A stretch of 64,000 nt of DNA, taken from Fumia sp045121595. GTDB lineage: Bacteria > Bacillota > Clostridia > Oscillospirales > Ruminococcaceae. The position numbers and the translations under genes were made by a program. Shown piece by piece: positions 33,022 through 41,220 of this stretch. Position 1 is the first letter of the stretch; each line of letters opens with the position of its first letter. The notes under the pieces were generated by a model. That model was not told the DNA's origin, did no database searches, and worked only from the letters and a program-made list of their open reading frames with translations. Location of the stretch: assembly GCA_045121595.1 (NCBI GenBank), contig JBGVGI010000027.1:58414-122413 (forward strand). Reading direction: 5' to 3'.

Positions 33022-33052
33022 TAGATAAACCTCCAATAAATTGAATATCCTT

Positions 33053-33067
33053 TGGGTTTAAAACCCA
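33053..33067. repeat. Palindrome at the efp transcription start
   Basis: TGGGTTT and AAACCCA pair around one central base. It lies about 10 bases downstream of the efp -10 box, where it could be an operator or a 5' mRNA hairpin. Confidence 0.45.
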
Positions 33068-33076
33068 TACACATAT

Positions 33077-33105
33077 ATTTTACATTAAAATTGCTTATTT
33101 GGCAA
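33077..33105 (-). promoter_or_regulatory. Sigma-A-like promoter of efp
   Basis: On the minus strand TTGCCA (33105-33100) and TAAAAT (33082-33077) are 17 bases apart, about 56 bases upstream of the efp start. Confidence 0.75.
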
Positions 33106-33131
33106 GAGAAAAATGAAAATTTTCTCAAATT

Positions 33132-33566
33132 TTAGATAAGTTTTGTAATTGCCTCTATTCCGAGCAGATAACTATCCTTACCAAAGCCACTTATCTGACC
33201 TGCACAAACGGCTGCGATAACCGAAGTTTTTCTGAATTCTTCCCTTGCATAAACGTTTGACATATGCACTTCAATACAAGGCTTTTTAACACTTGCAATG
33301 GCATCTCTTATAGCGTAGCTGTAATGAGTGTAAGCACCCATATTTGCAACGATACCGTCAAAGTTATGTCTTTCGGACTGAATTTTATCAATTATAGTGC
33401 CCTCGCAGTTAGACTGGAAAATTTCACAGGAAAGTCCTTTTTCTTCTGCAAACGCCATAATCTCACGGTTTATGGAATCAAAGGTATCGTTTCCGTAAAC
33501 GCCCGGTTCTCTTTCACCGAGCAGGTTAAGATTAGGCCCGTGGATAACAAGAATATGTTTTTTCAT
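33132..33566 (-). CDS. aroQ: Type II 3-dehydroquinate dehydratase
   Basis: The 144-residue protein has the type II signature: VIHGPNLNLLGEREPGVYG with catalytic Tyr24, the FQSNCEGTIID block, NMGAYTHYSYAIRDAI and EVHMSNVYAREEFRK with the conserved His. It dehydrates 3-dehydroquinate in the shikimate pathway as a cytosolic dodecamer. It is 13 bases downstream of the endonuclease IV-like gene. No other shikimate gene is visible in the window. Confidence 0.95.
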   Translation of the reverse strand: MKKHILVIHGPNLNLLGEREPGVYGNDTFDSINREIMAFAEEKGLSCEIFQSNCEGTIIDKIQSERHNFDGIVANMGAYTHYSYAIRDAIASVKKPCIEVHMSNVYAREEFRKTSVIAAVCAGQISGFGKDSYLLGIEAITKLI

Positions 33567-33579
33567 ATCTTACACTTCC

Positions 33580-34434
33580 TTATTTCAAAGATTCAAAATA
33601 TTCTTTCATAGCCATAGCGTCTTCAGCCTGAGTTCCTGCCGACTCGCAGATGAAACGCGGGGTCAGTCCTTTCTTGTAAACAAGCTCCATCAAAGGCTCA
33701 AACTGAGGGCCGTAAACGTCGTCATCAAAGGTAAGGTGACATTTTTCACCGCCGTTGTCGGTGTACTGAATTTTGGAAAAATGGGAATGGAAAACACGAA
33801 GTCTCTCAATTCCAAGCCCGTTTTCAATCTTATCAAGTATAGCTTCGTAATCATCTTTTCCCTTGATACCGCCAAGAGTACGGGCGTTAAGGTGTCCGAA
33901 ATCTATACAGGGGATAAGTCTTTCGTCAAGCTTACAAAGCTCAATAACTTCCTCTAAATTTCCGAGCTGATTTATCTTGCCCATAGTTTCAGGGCAGATT
34001 GTCATATCGGAAAATCCCATTTCATCAAGGGTTAAAAGTGTACGTGCAATAGTATCTTTTGCAAGTTCTAAAGCTTCCTCACGGGTAAGCTTACCGCAGG
34101 ACCCTGAATGCACAACGATTCTGTCGGCACCCATAAGCCTTGCCGCCTTTGCACTGTCAACGATATAATTTATACTGTTATCCCTTTTCTCCTTCTCCAC
34201 CGAAGAAAGTGAGATATAGTAAGGCGAATGAAGTGAAAGCGAAATATCGTTTTCCTTGGCGTCGGCACCTAATTTCTTAACCGATGCTTCGTTAACCCTT
34301 ACTCCCCTGCCACACTGATACTCAAACGCATTAAGGTTAAAATGCTTTAAATAATCAACTATATCGGCAGTATTTTTATATCCTAAAGTTTCAAAACTGT
34401 CGGATTTACCAGCAGTACCAAATCTTATTTTCAT
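33580..34434 (-). CDS. Endonuclease IV-like TIM-barrel protein
   Basis: The 284-residue protein belongs to the AP endonuclease 2 / xylose isomerase-like barrel: LHSPYYISLSS with a metal His, IVHSGSCGK, ICPETMGK with Glu, CIDFGHLNAR with Asp and His, HSHFSKIQ, and CESAGTQAEDA with the terminal Glu. The ordered ligands match the three-zinc site of deoxyribonuclease IV, which cuts DNA at abasic sites. Sequence similarity to classical Nfo is moderate, so a sugar-phosphate isomerase role is not excluded. It overlaps the yqeG stop by four bases, indicating coupling. Confidence 0.75.
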   Translation of the reverse strand: MKIRFGTAGKSDSFETLGYKNTADIVDYLKHFNLNAFEYQCGRGVRVNEASVKKLGADAKENDISLSLHSPYYISLSSVEKEKRDNSINYIVDSAKAARLMGADRIVVHSGSCGKLTREEALELAKDTIARTLLTLDEMGFSDMTICPETMGKINQLGNLEEVIELCKLDERLIPCIDFGHLNARTLGGIKGKDDYEAILDKIENGLGIERLRVFHSHFSKIQYTDNGGEKCHLTFDDDVYGPQFEPLMELVYKKGLTPRFICESAGTQAEDAMAMKEYFESLK

Positions 34435-34928
34435 TTTAAACTCCGTTTTATTCTTTTAAGAATAGGTTTTTCAAGTTTTCTTTTAAGGTTTAAGAAAAAT
34501 TTATCTTCTAACTCATAAGGCTCAACCAAGACTGTTAAAATCCCCTTTAAATTTCCACAGATAATATCGGTGAAAATCTGATCACCTATGAGAGCAATTT
34601 CGTTTTTAGTAATATTATACTCCTTACACGCTTTCGTGATACCGAAAGTAAGCGGTTTGCGTGCGCGAGGAATATAAGAAAGTGAAAGCTTTTCGGCAAA
34701 AGGTTTTACCCTCTCATCACTGTTGTTTGAAAGGATAACGGCGTTAAGACCGCTTTGCTTTATCTTATCAAGCCAGGGCTCAATCCCGTCTGCGGGTGTT
34801 GGATTATCGTGAGTTGTAAGTGTGTTATCAACGTCCAGCAGTAAACATTTTATACCCTTTTCAGTAAAAAATTCAGGACTTAAATCGGTTGCTCGTTTAT
34901 AAGCATAAGTCGGTATTAAAAGCGCCAT
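34431..34928 (-). CDS. yqeG: YqeG-family HAD phosphatase
   Basis: The 165-residue protein has the compact HAD IIIA layout: LLLDVDNTLTTHDNP (motif I), SNNSD (motif II), RKPLTFG with the motif III lysine, and GDQIFTDIICGN (motif IV). YqeG proteins resemble phosphatidylglycerol-phosphate phosphatases and are conserved in Firmicutes; a lipid-phosphate role has support in related proteins. A strong terminator separates it from rpsU upstream, so it begins a new transcript. The promoter was not clear. Confidence 0.85.
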   Translation of the reverse strand: MALLIPTYAYKRATDLSPEFFTEKGIKCLLLDVDNTLTTHDNPTPADGIEPWLDKIKQSGLNAVILSNNSDERVKPFAEKLSLSYIPRARKPLTFGITKACKEYNITKNEIALIGDQIFTDIICGNLKGILTVLVEPYELEDKFFLNLKRKLEKPILKRIKRSLK

Positions 34929-34949
34929 ACTACTCCTCCGAAGGTAACA

Positions 34950-34976
34950 AAAAAGCGAGCTTAACGCTCGCTTTTT
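34950..34976. terminator. Terminator after rpsU
   Basis: AAAAAGCGAGC and GCTCGCTTTTT pair around TTAAC. It lies 14 bases beyond the rpsU stop. Confidence 0.9.
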
Positions 34977-34990
34977 ACCTTTACGTAATA

Positions 34991-35164
34991 TTAATACTTA
35001 CGTTTTCTTGCTGCTTCTGATTTCTTTTTACGTTTTACAGAAGGTTTCTCATAATGTTCTCTTTTGCGAACTTCCGCAAGAACACCAGATTTAGCACAAG
35101 ATCTTTTAAATCTCTTGAGAGCGTTGTCCAGAGATTCATTATCTTTTACTCTGATTTCAGACAT
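34991..35164 (-). CDS. rpsU: Ribosomal protein S21
   Basis: The 57-residue protein has the S21 pattern: EIRVKDNESLDNALKRFKRSC, then EVRKREHYEKPSVKRKKK, ending in a run of basic residues (EAARKRKY). It binds near the anti-Shine-Dalgarno end of 16S rRNA. Two adjacent ATG codons (35167 and 35164) follow GGGAGGG; the second gives the canonical N terminus and better spacing. It has its own promoter, a leader of about 135 bases and a terminator. Confidence 0.95.
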   Translation of the reverse strand: MSEIRVKDNESLDNALKRFKRSCAKSGVLAEVRKREHYEKPSVKRKKKSEAARKRKY

Positions 35165-35300
35165 CATATTCCCTCCCTTTGCCTCAGAGGCAGAGGTTAT
35201 AAAAGCCGGTTCCGCCACTGGTATCTGCTTTGCAACGAGAACCTCTTTCCGCTTTTGCGGACTCTTACAAGGCAAACCCATTTGCAAACCAACAATTGTA
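35165..35300 (-). promoter_or_regulatory. Structured 5' leader of rpsU
   Basis: Between the promoter and the start, the leader can form TCCGC/GCGGA with a four-base loop (35248-35261), a longer-range AGAGGTT/AACCTCT pair (35240-35246 with 35192-35198), and GCCTC/GAGGC (35181-35191) right at the ribosome site GGGAGGG (35172-35178). The last stem and CCTC/GAGG pairing to the ribosome site could be alternative states, suggesting autogenous control by S21. Confidence 0.45.
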
Positions 35301-35306
35301 CAATTT

Positions 35307-35336
35307 ATTATATCATAGCTTACTACTCAATGTCAA
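35307..35336 (-). promoter_or_regulatory. Sigma-A-like promoter of rpsU
   Basis: On the minus strand TTGACA (35336-35331) and TATAAT (35312-35307) are 18 bases apart. It lies just beyond the leuS stop codon. Confidence 0.8.
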
Positions 35337-35347
35337 GTGTTATTTAA

Positions 35348-37762
35348 TTATTTTGCTACGATATTTACAAGTTTTCCTTTTACGTAAATTTCTTTGATGA
35401 TATTTTTGCCGTCAAGCTCTTCTTTTACCTTTTCGTCAGCTTTCGCCTTGGCAATAGCATCCTCGGAAGAAATTTCAGCATCAACGTTAATTTTAGCTCT
35501 GATTTTACCGTTAATCTGTACTGCGATTTCAACGGTTGCTTCAACGCATTTTGCTTCATCAAAGGTAAGCCATTTCTGTTCGGAAACAGTACCGCCAAAG
35601 CCCATAATTTCAAAAAGTTCTTCTGTAATATGGGGAGCGAAGGGGTTGAGCATAATGAGCAAATCGCGGTATTCTGCACGGTTAATAGAGCCCATTTTAT
35701 CAATAGCATTAAGAAGTGCCATCATAGCTGCAATTGCAGTATTGTATTTCAAAGTTTCGATATCTTCGGAAACTTTTTTGATTGTCTGGTGGAAAGGAGT
35801 TTCAAGCTCTTTGCGATAGCTGTCGCCGTCAACTACGTTATCCTGAAGTGACCAGATTCTGTCAAGGAAACGCTTACAACCCTTAATGGAGTTGTTGCTC
35901 CAGGGAGCAGTTTTCTCAAAGTCACCAATAAACATCTCGTAAAGACGCATTGTGTCTGCGCCGTAATCTCTGATTACTTCGTCAGGGTTAACAACGTTGC
36001 CTCTTGATTTACTCATCTTCTGGCCGTCTTCACCGAGTACCATACCGTGGCTTGTACGTTTCTTGTAAGGTTCTTTACAGGAAACTGCACCGATATCGTA
36101 AAGGAACTTATGCCAGAAACGGGAGTAAAGCAAATGCAAAGTTGTATGTTCCATACCGCCGTTGTACCAGTCAACGGGCATCCAGTAATCGAGTGCTTCT
36201 TTAGCTGCGAGGAAATCCATATTATCGGGATCACAGTAACGAAGGAAGTACCATGAAGAACCTGCCCACTGAGGCATAGTATCAGTTTCACGTTTAGCAG
36301 GTTTACCACATTTAGGACAAGTTGTATTGATAAAGCTTTCGATATTTGCAAGAGGTGACTGACCGTCGTCTGTGGGTTCATAGCTTTCAACGTCAGGAAG
36401 CTTCAAAGGAAGTTCTTCCTCGGGGATAGCAACGTATCCGCAGTCATCACAATGAACAATCGGGATAGGTTCGCCCCAGTAACGCTGACGTGCAAACACC
36501 CAGTCACGGAGTTTGTAGTTAACTTTAGGAACGCCTTTGCCGTTTGCTTCAAGCCATTCTTTGATTTTTTCTTTTGCATCTTCAACAGAAAGTCCGTCGA
36601 GGAAACCTGAGTTTACCATAACGCCTGTTTCACAGTCTGTGAAAGCTTCTTTTTCAATATCTCCGCCTTTAACAACTTCGATAATAGGAAGATTAAATGC
36701 TTTTGCAAATTCATAGTCACGGGTATCGTGAGCAGGAACCGCCATAATAGCGCCGGTACCATAACTTACCAGAACGTAGTCAGAAATGAAAATCGGAATT
36801 TCAGTGCCGTTTACGGGGTTGATACCCTTAACGCCTTTGAGCATAACGCCTGTTTTTTCTTTGTTAAGCTCAGTACGTTCAAAATCGGATTTACGTGCAG
36901 CTTCCTGCTGATATGCACGTACTTCGTCAAGGTTTTCGAGCTTATCTGCCCATTTTTCAACGCAAGGATGCTCGGGTGCAATAACCATATAAGTCGCACC
37001 GAAAAGTGTATCGGGACGAGTTGTGTAAACTTTTAAGATATCACCTGCAGTGGTGTTGAAATCTACTTCAGCACCTGTGGAACGGCCGATCCAGTTAATC
37101 TGTGTAGCCTTGATACGGTCAAAGTAATCAACTTCGGAAAGGTCGTCAAGCAAACGCTGTGCATACTCTGTGATTTTGAGCATCCACTGGCTTTTTACCT
37201 TATGAACAACTTCTCCGCCGCAACGTTCACAAACACCGCCGACAACTTCTTCGTTAGCGAGAACTACCTTACAGGAAGTACACCAGTTTACGTTCATTTC
37301 ACTCTTATAAGCAAGACCTGCTTCAAAAAGTTTGATGAAAATCCACTGAGTCCATTTATAGTAATTGGGGTCTGTTGTGTTGATTTCTCTGTCCCAGTCA
37401 AAGGAAAGACCCAAAGATTTGAGCTGTGACTTAAATCTTTCAACGTTCTGTTTTGTTACAATTTCAGGATGAATTTTATTTTTAATAGCATAGTTTTCAG
37501 TAGGAAGACCGAAAGCATCCCAACCCATTGTATAAAGTACGTTATAGCCTTCCAGACGGCGTTTTCTTGCAACGATATCGAGTGCCGTATAGGGACGGGG
37601 GTGACCTACGTGAAGTCCCTGACCCGAAGGATAAGGAAACTCAACCAAAGGATAAAACTTAGGCTTAGAGTAATCGTTTACTGCTTTGAAAGTTTTATTC
37701 TCGTCCCAGTATTTCTGCCATTTTTTCTCAATAGTCTGAAAATCGTATTTGCTTTTGCTCAT
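35348..37762 (-). CDS. leuS: Leucyl-tRNA synthetase
   Basis: The 804-residue protein is a class I synthetase with the HIGH-like HVGHPRPYTA motif near residue 52, the editing (CP1) domain with its TTRPDTLFGATYMVIAPEH motif, a zinc-type CERCGG/CPKCGK region, and KMSKSRGNVVNP. It charges tRNA-Leu and hydrolyses mischarged tRNA. The start at 37762 has AAGGGG upstream. It is the last gene of the long run starting at 54273, 17 bases after rsfS. Confidence 0.95.
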   Translation of the reverse strand: MSKSKYDFQTIEKKWQKYWDENKTFKAVNDYSKPKFYPLVEFPYPSGQGLHVGHPRPYTALDIVARKRRLEGYNVLYTMGWDAFGLPTENYAIKNKIHPEIVTKQNVERFKSQLKSLGLSFDWDREINTTDPNYYKWTQWIFIKLFEAGLAYKSEMNVNWCTSCKVVLANEEVVGGVCERCGGEVVHKVKSQWMLKITEYAQRLLDDLSEVDYFDRIKATQINWIGRSTGAEVDFNTTAGDILKVYTTRPDTLFGATYMVIAPEHPCVEKWADKLENLDEVRAYQQEAARKSDFERTELNKEKTGVMLKGVKGINPVNGTEIPIFISDYVLVSYGTGAIMAVPAHDTRDYEFAKAFNLPIIEVVKGGDIEKEAFTDCETGVMVNSGFLDGLSVEDAKEKIKEWLEANGKGVPKVNYKLRDWVFARQRYWGEPIPIVHCDDCGYVAIPEEELPLKLPDVESYEPTDDGQSPLANIESFINTTCPKCGKPAKRETDTMPQWAGSSWYFLRYCDPDNMDFLAAKEALDYWMPVDWYNGGMEHTTLHLLYSRFWHKFLYDIGAVSCKEPYKKRTSHGMVLGEDGQKMSKSRGNVVNPDEVIRDYGADTMRLYEMFIGDFEKTAPWSNNSIKGCKRFLDRIWSLQDNVVDGDSYRKELETPFHQTIKKVSEDIETLKYNTAIAAMMALLNAIDKMGSINRAEYRDLLIMLNPFAPHITEELFEIMGFGGTVSEQKWLTFDEAKCVEATVEIAVQINGKIRAKINVDAEISSEDAIAKAKADEKVKEELDGKNIIKEIYVKGKLVNIVAK

Positions 37763-37779
37763 TTTTAGTTTACCCCTTT

Positions 37780-38136
37780 TTATTCTGTCAGTAAATGTGA
37801 AATATCTGTCTGTTCGCCATCTGCCCAAAGACGTTCCAGACCGTAAAACTCTCTTGTTTCGGAATGGAAAATATGAACGATAACGTCTGTGTAGTCCAAA
37901 ACTATCCAGTTTTCAGAACGGTATCCCTCAATTTTATGAGGTTCAACGCCCATAAGACCTAACTGATAGTCAACCTCATCGGTAAGCATTTTTACCTGAG
38001 TGGAACTTGTACCTGTTGCGATTACAAAATAATCACCGAGTATCGTAAGGTCAGAAACCTTGATAACTTTGATATCGCCTGCTTTTTTACTATCTAAAAC
38101 AGTGACGATTTTTTCCATTAAAGCTTTGGAATCCAT
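37780..38136 (-). CDS. rsfS: Ribosome silencing factor
   Basis: The 118-residue protein matches RsfS (Iojap family): IKVIKVSDLTILGDYFVIATG and EGYRSENWIVLDYTDVIVHIFHSETREFYGLERLW. It binds L14 on the large subunit and blocks subunit joining in starvation. The ATG at 38136 lies seven bases after AGGAGG; an upstream TTG would be too close. It follows the LCP gene by 14 bases and precedes leuS, the common nadD-yqeK-lcp-rsfS order. Confidence 0.95.
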   Translation of the reverse strand: MDSKALMEKIVTVLDSKKAGDIKVIKVSDLTILGDYFVIATGTSSTQVKMLTDEVDYQLGLMGVEPHKIEGYRSENWIVLDYTDVIVHIFHSETREFYGLERLWADGEQTDISHLLTE

Positions 38137-38150
38137 CAAATTTCCTCCTG

Positions 38151-39176
38151 TTATTCACTTAAAATATCATCCATTGTGGTAGTATTATCATCGTAATGGC
38201 TTACTGTATTTCTCACTTCGCGGATGTTAAGTTCATTTGCCGGAACGGGTTTTGAGAAAGGACGGAAGTTTTCGTTTAAGGTTTTTGCCAATACTTCCTT
38301 GTGTACCGTCCATACGGAATATCCGTTGATGGAAGCACTCTCACCTGCCGCCATATAGAACTTGATATTTGTCATATCAAGCTTTCTTGCTTTTTCTGCA
38401 AAGGTAAGAATTGTCTTTACGTTCATATCGGTCGTAATATTTTTCATAAGTGTAGGTGCTAAAGAAGTAAGTTCTTTGGCAGAAAGTGATTTAAGCTTTT
38501 TGATAAGCGCCGCCATAAATTCACGCTGACCGTTAATTCGTCCGATGTCACCGCCACGGCTGTGACGTTCACGCACGAATTTTTCTGCTTTATGTCCGTT
38601 AAGCACCTGAACACCCGGTTTAAAGGTAACGCCTTCGAGAGTAAAGGATTCTTTAACGTCGACCTCAACACCGCCGATAGCGTCAATAAGATTAACAAAA
38701 CCGTCCATATTTACAGTTACGTAATGGTCAATAGGAAGTCTTAAACGGTCATAGATAACTCTTGCTAAGTTTTCTACGCCACCTTTGTTCTTGTTTCCGT
38801 AAACCGCGTTGATTTTACCCGTCGGATACTCAGTGCCGATATAGGTATCACGCGGAATCTGCAAAGCATTGATAGCGCCACTTTCCATATTAAAGCTTAC
38901 CACCATAATAACGTCTGTAAGCTTTCCTCTGCCTGTACCTTCAGCATAGTCGATACCTGTGATAAGGAAGTTGGTAACCTTCTTTTTGATATTTGCGTCG
39001 TTCTGGATATTAGCGTCAATGGTTGCGGCGTTTCCGTGTTCATCAAGTTCTGTAAGCGGTTTCCAGTTCATAAGTCCAAGATACCCGATAGAACAAACGG
39101 AAGCTATAATCAATATAACGGATATTATCATCATAATTCTGTCAGTAAAAGACAGTTTTTTCTTTTTAGTTTTCAT
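38151..39176 (-). CDS. LytR-CpsA-Psr family cell-wall polymer ligase
   Basis: The 341-residue protein has one N-terminal membrane span (residues about 13-33) and an extracellular LCP domain with TDVIMVVSF, the IPRDTYIG block with catalytic Arg and Asp residues, NAVYGNKNKGG and FVRERHSRGGDIGRINGQ. LCP enzymes attach teichoic acids or other phosphopolymers to peptidoglycan. The start overlaps the yqeK end by 11 bases. Position between yqeK and rsfS is typical of Clostridia. Confidence 0.9.
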   Translation of the reverse strand: MKTKKKKLSFTDRIMMIISVILIIASVCSIGYLGLMNWKPLTELDEHGNAATIDANIQNDANIKKKVTNFLITGIDYAEGTGRGKLTDVIMVVSFNMESGAINALQIPRDTYIGTEYPTGKINAVYGNKNKGGVENLARVIYDRLRLPIDHYVTVNMDGFVNLIDAIGGVEVDVKESFTLEGVTFKPGVQVLNGHKAEKFVRERHSRGGDIGRINGQREFMAALIKKLKSLSAKELTSLAPTLMKNITTDMNVKTILTFAEKARKLDMTNIKFYMAAGESASINGYSVWTVHKEVLAKTLNENFRPFSKPVPANELNIREVRNTVSHYDDNTTTMDDILSE

Positions 39177-39750
39177 TGTTTTTCAACTCCTCACAGACAA
39201 GCTCGTTGTAGCAGTCTACTGTGTCCTGATGTAACATTTTTCCATTTTTGAGCAAGTTTCTGATAAGATAGTCGGTGCAGTAAAGCATACCTTTATCAAG
39301 TCCCTGTTCCGAAAGATTTCTCGTGTACTCAGCATCGGGATAATCACGGTCAAGAGAGGTAAAATCAGCAAGATACACCACTTTTTCAAGCACAGACATA
39401 TTCGCCCTTCCCGTAGTATGGTAGCGTATCGCATTAAGAACGTCCTCATCCTCTATTTTTAAAACGTCACGGACGTATACGTACCCTGCAATTGCATGCC
39501 ATATGGGAGGTGCATTTTTTTCAGCAACTGATAGAATTATAGCAGAATTCTCGATAAATTGCAACTGTGTTATTTTATCGGTATCCTTCATAATATCGTG
39601 AAGCAGTCCCGCAAGCCTTGCCTTTTCCTCGTCTGCACCGTAAAGCTTTGCTAAGAATACTGCTCTTTCCATTACGGCTACCGAGTGTTCATAACGTTTT
39701 TTAGATAGTTTTTCTTTAAGTATTTTATGATATTCCTGCCATAAAATCAT
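39166..39750 (-). CDS. yqeK: HD-domain phosphohydrolase YqeK (Ap4A hydrolase)
   Basis: The 194-residue protein has the HD motif pattern H-x-HD-x-D: HSVAVM, the GLLHDIMKDTDK block with the metal-binding HD, and a downstream YHTTGR. YqeK enzymes hydrolyse diadenosine tetraphosphate and are coupled to nadD, whose stop overlaps this start by four bases. It would act in the cytosol. Length and motifs are normal. Confidence 0.9.
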   Translation of the reverse strand: MILWQEYHKILKEKLSKKRYEHSVAVMERAVFLAKLYGADEEKARLAGLLHDIMKDTDKITQLQFIENSAIILSVAEKNAPPIWHAIAGYVYVRDVLKIEDEDVLNAIRYHTTGRANMSVLEKVVYLADFTSLDRDYPDAEYTRNLSEQGLDKGMLYCTDYLIRNLLKNGKMLHQDTVDCYNELVCEELKNNEN

Positions 39751-40340
39751 CTGTATAGACCCTCCAGATTTATATAGCGCAAAACCTTTTCGGGGACAAG
39801 ATGCGATACGTCTTTTCCGCTTTTAATCATATCCCTTACTTCGGTGGAAGAAACAGAGAAAGGTTCTGTTACTACTACCTTAATACGGTTTTTATCAAGT
39901 TCTTCTGCCTTTTTTATGAGTGCTTCTGTTTCGCCATCGTTTCTTAATGAAGCTAAAATATTGGTGTATTTTAAAATTTCACGCCAGTTTTTCCACTTGT
40001 CAAAGGTAAAAAGCATATCTGAACCAATTATAAAATAAAGTTCGTCCTGTGGAAAAATCTGTTTTAATTTCTTCACCGTATCAATGGTATAGCTTTTCCC
40101 CTTTTTATTGAGTTCGATATCACACACACCACATTTTTCTATATCTTCAAAAGCAAAAGAAAGCATCTTCATACGGGATTTACCCGACGCCAAATCTTTC
40201 GCGTCTTTATGGGGTGGGATATGCGAGGGAATAAGCAAAATTTCATCAAAGCCAAACTTTTCATCAATACTTTTTAAAAGATTGATATGCCCGTTATGAA
40301 CGGGATTAAAAGTTCCGCCGAATAAAGCAATTTTTTTCAT
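39747..40340 (-). CDS. nadD: Nicotinate-nucleotide adenylyltransferase
   Basis: The 197-residue protein has GGTFNPVHNGHINL (residues 8-21) with the nucleotide-binding (T/H)xGH site and the C-terminal VSSTEVRDMIKSG motif, which corresponds to the ISSTxIR signature. It adenylates nicotinate mononucleotide to make NAD precursor. It starts two bases after the yhbY stop. Overlap with yqeK suggests coupling. Confidence 0.95.
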   Translation of the reverse strand: MKKIALFGGTFNPVHNGHINLLKSIDEKFGFDEILLIPSHIPPHKDAKDLASGKSRMKMLSFAFEDIEKCGVCDIELNKKGKSYTIDTVKKLKQIFPQDELYFIIGSDMLFTFDKWKNWREILKYTNILASLRNDGETEALIKKAEELDKNRIKVVVTEPFSVSSTEVRDMIKSGKDVSHLVPEKVLRYINLEGLYR

Positions 40341-40341
40341 A

Positions 40342-40635
40342 TTAGTCGTCTAAGCTTATCTTAGGTTCTTTGGGATGTCTTTTATAAAAAGTAATTCTGC
40401 TTCCCATAACCTGAACCACTTCGCAATCTGTGGCTTCGGCTATCTCTATAGCCGCTTCCTTTGCAGTATAAATACTGTTTTCAAGTACTCTTACTTTAAT
40501 AAGTTCTCTTGCTAAAAGTGCGTCCTCAACCTGTTTTACAATATTTTCATTTATACCGCCTTTGCCGATTTGCATAATTGTTTCAACCTTATTTGCCATC
40601 GAACGCAGACGTGCTCTCTGTTTACTGTTAAGCAT
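40342..40635 (-). CDS. yhbY: YhbY-family CRM RNA-binding protein
   Basis: The 97-residue protein is a single CRM domain: NSKQRARLRSMANKVETIMQIGK near the start, the GKGG loop, and VQVMGSRITFYKRHP at the end. YhbY binds the pre-50S ribosomal particle. The start at 40635 follows AAAGGAG and overlaps the rdgB stop by eight bases. Its place before nadD matches most Firmicutes. Confidence 0.9.
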   Translation of the reverse strand: MLNSKQRARLRSMANKVETIMQIGKGGINENIVKQVEDALLARELIKVRVLENSIYTAKEAAIEIAEATDCEVVQVMGSRITFYKRHPKEPKISLDD

Positions 40636-41212
40636 ATAAATCTCCTTTGATAAAATCATAAAGCATTCTGTTTGCTTTTCCTCTGTGGCTTATTGCATCT
40701 TTTTCGTCGCCGTCAAGCTCTGCAAAGCTTTTTTCTCCCACCATAAAAAGCGGGTCGTAGCCAAAGCCGTTTTCACCTTTTTCGCCAAAACCTAAGTTTC
40801 CTTCGCAAACGCCTTTGAAAATATGCTCTTTTCCATTTTTATCAATATAGGCAATTGCACACACAAAACGTGCAGTTCTGTCATCTGCATTCTCCATATT
40901 CTTCAAAAGAAGCATATTTCTGCCGTGGTCGTCAAGTCCTTCACCGCCGTAACGTGCAGAGTAAATGCCCGGCTCACCGTTTAAATAATCAACGCAGATA
41001 CCCGAATCGTCAGCGATAACGGGAACATTTACCATATCGTATATGGTCTTTGCTTTTATCATGGCATTTTCTTCAAAGGTAATGCCGTTTTCTTCAATTT
41101 CAACTGAAATTCCCTTATCCTTCAAAGAAAAAACGTTGAAACCGATAGGCTCAAGCATTCTCTTGAATTCTTTTACCTTATGTGCATTGTTTGTAGCAAT
41201 AATAATATCCAT
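40628..41212 (-). CDS. rdgB: XTP/dITP diphosphatase (non-canonical purine NTPase)
   Basis: The 194-residue protein has the HAM1 motifs: ATNNAHKVKEF at the N terminus, ENAMIKAKTI, IADDSGICVDYL with the metal Asp, GVYSARYGGEG, and GFGYDPLFM with SHRGKA. It removes XTP and ITP from the nucleotide pool. It lies eight bases after the ftsY stop and overlaps yhbY. Confidence 0.95.
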   Translation of the reverse strand: MDIIIATNNAHKVKEFKRMLEPIGFNVFSLKDKGISVEIEENGITFEENAMIKAKTIYDMVNVPVIADDSGICVDYLNGEPGIYSARYGGEGLDDHGRNMLLLKNMENADDRTARFVCAIAYIDKNGKEHIFKGVCEGNLGFGEKGENGFGYDPLFMVGEKSFAELDGDEKDAISHRGKANRMLYDFIKGDLYA

Positions 41213-41220
41213 ATTTTCAC

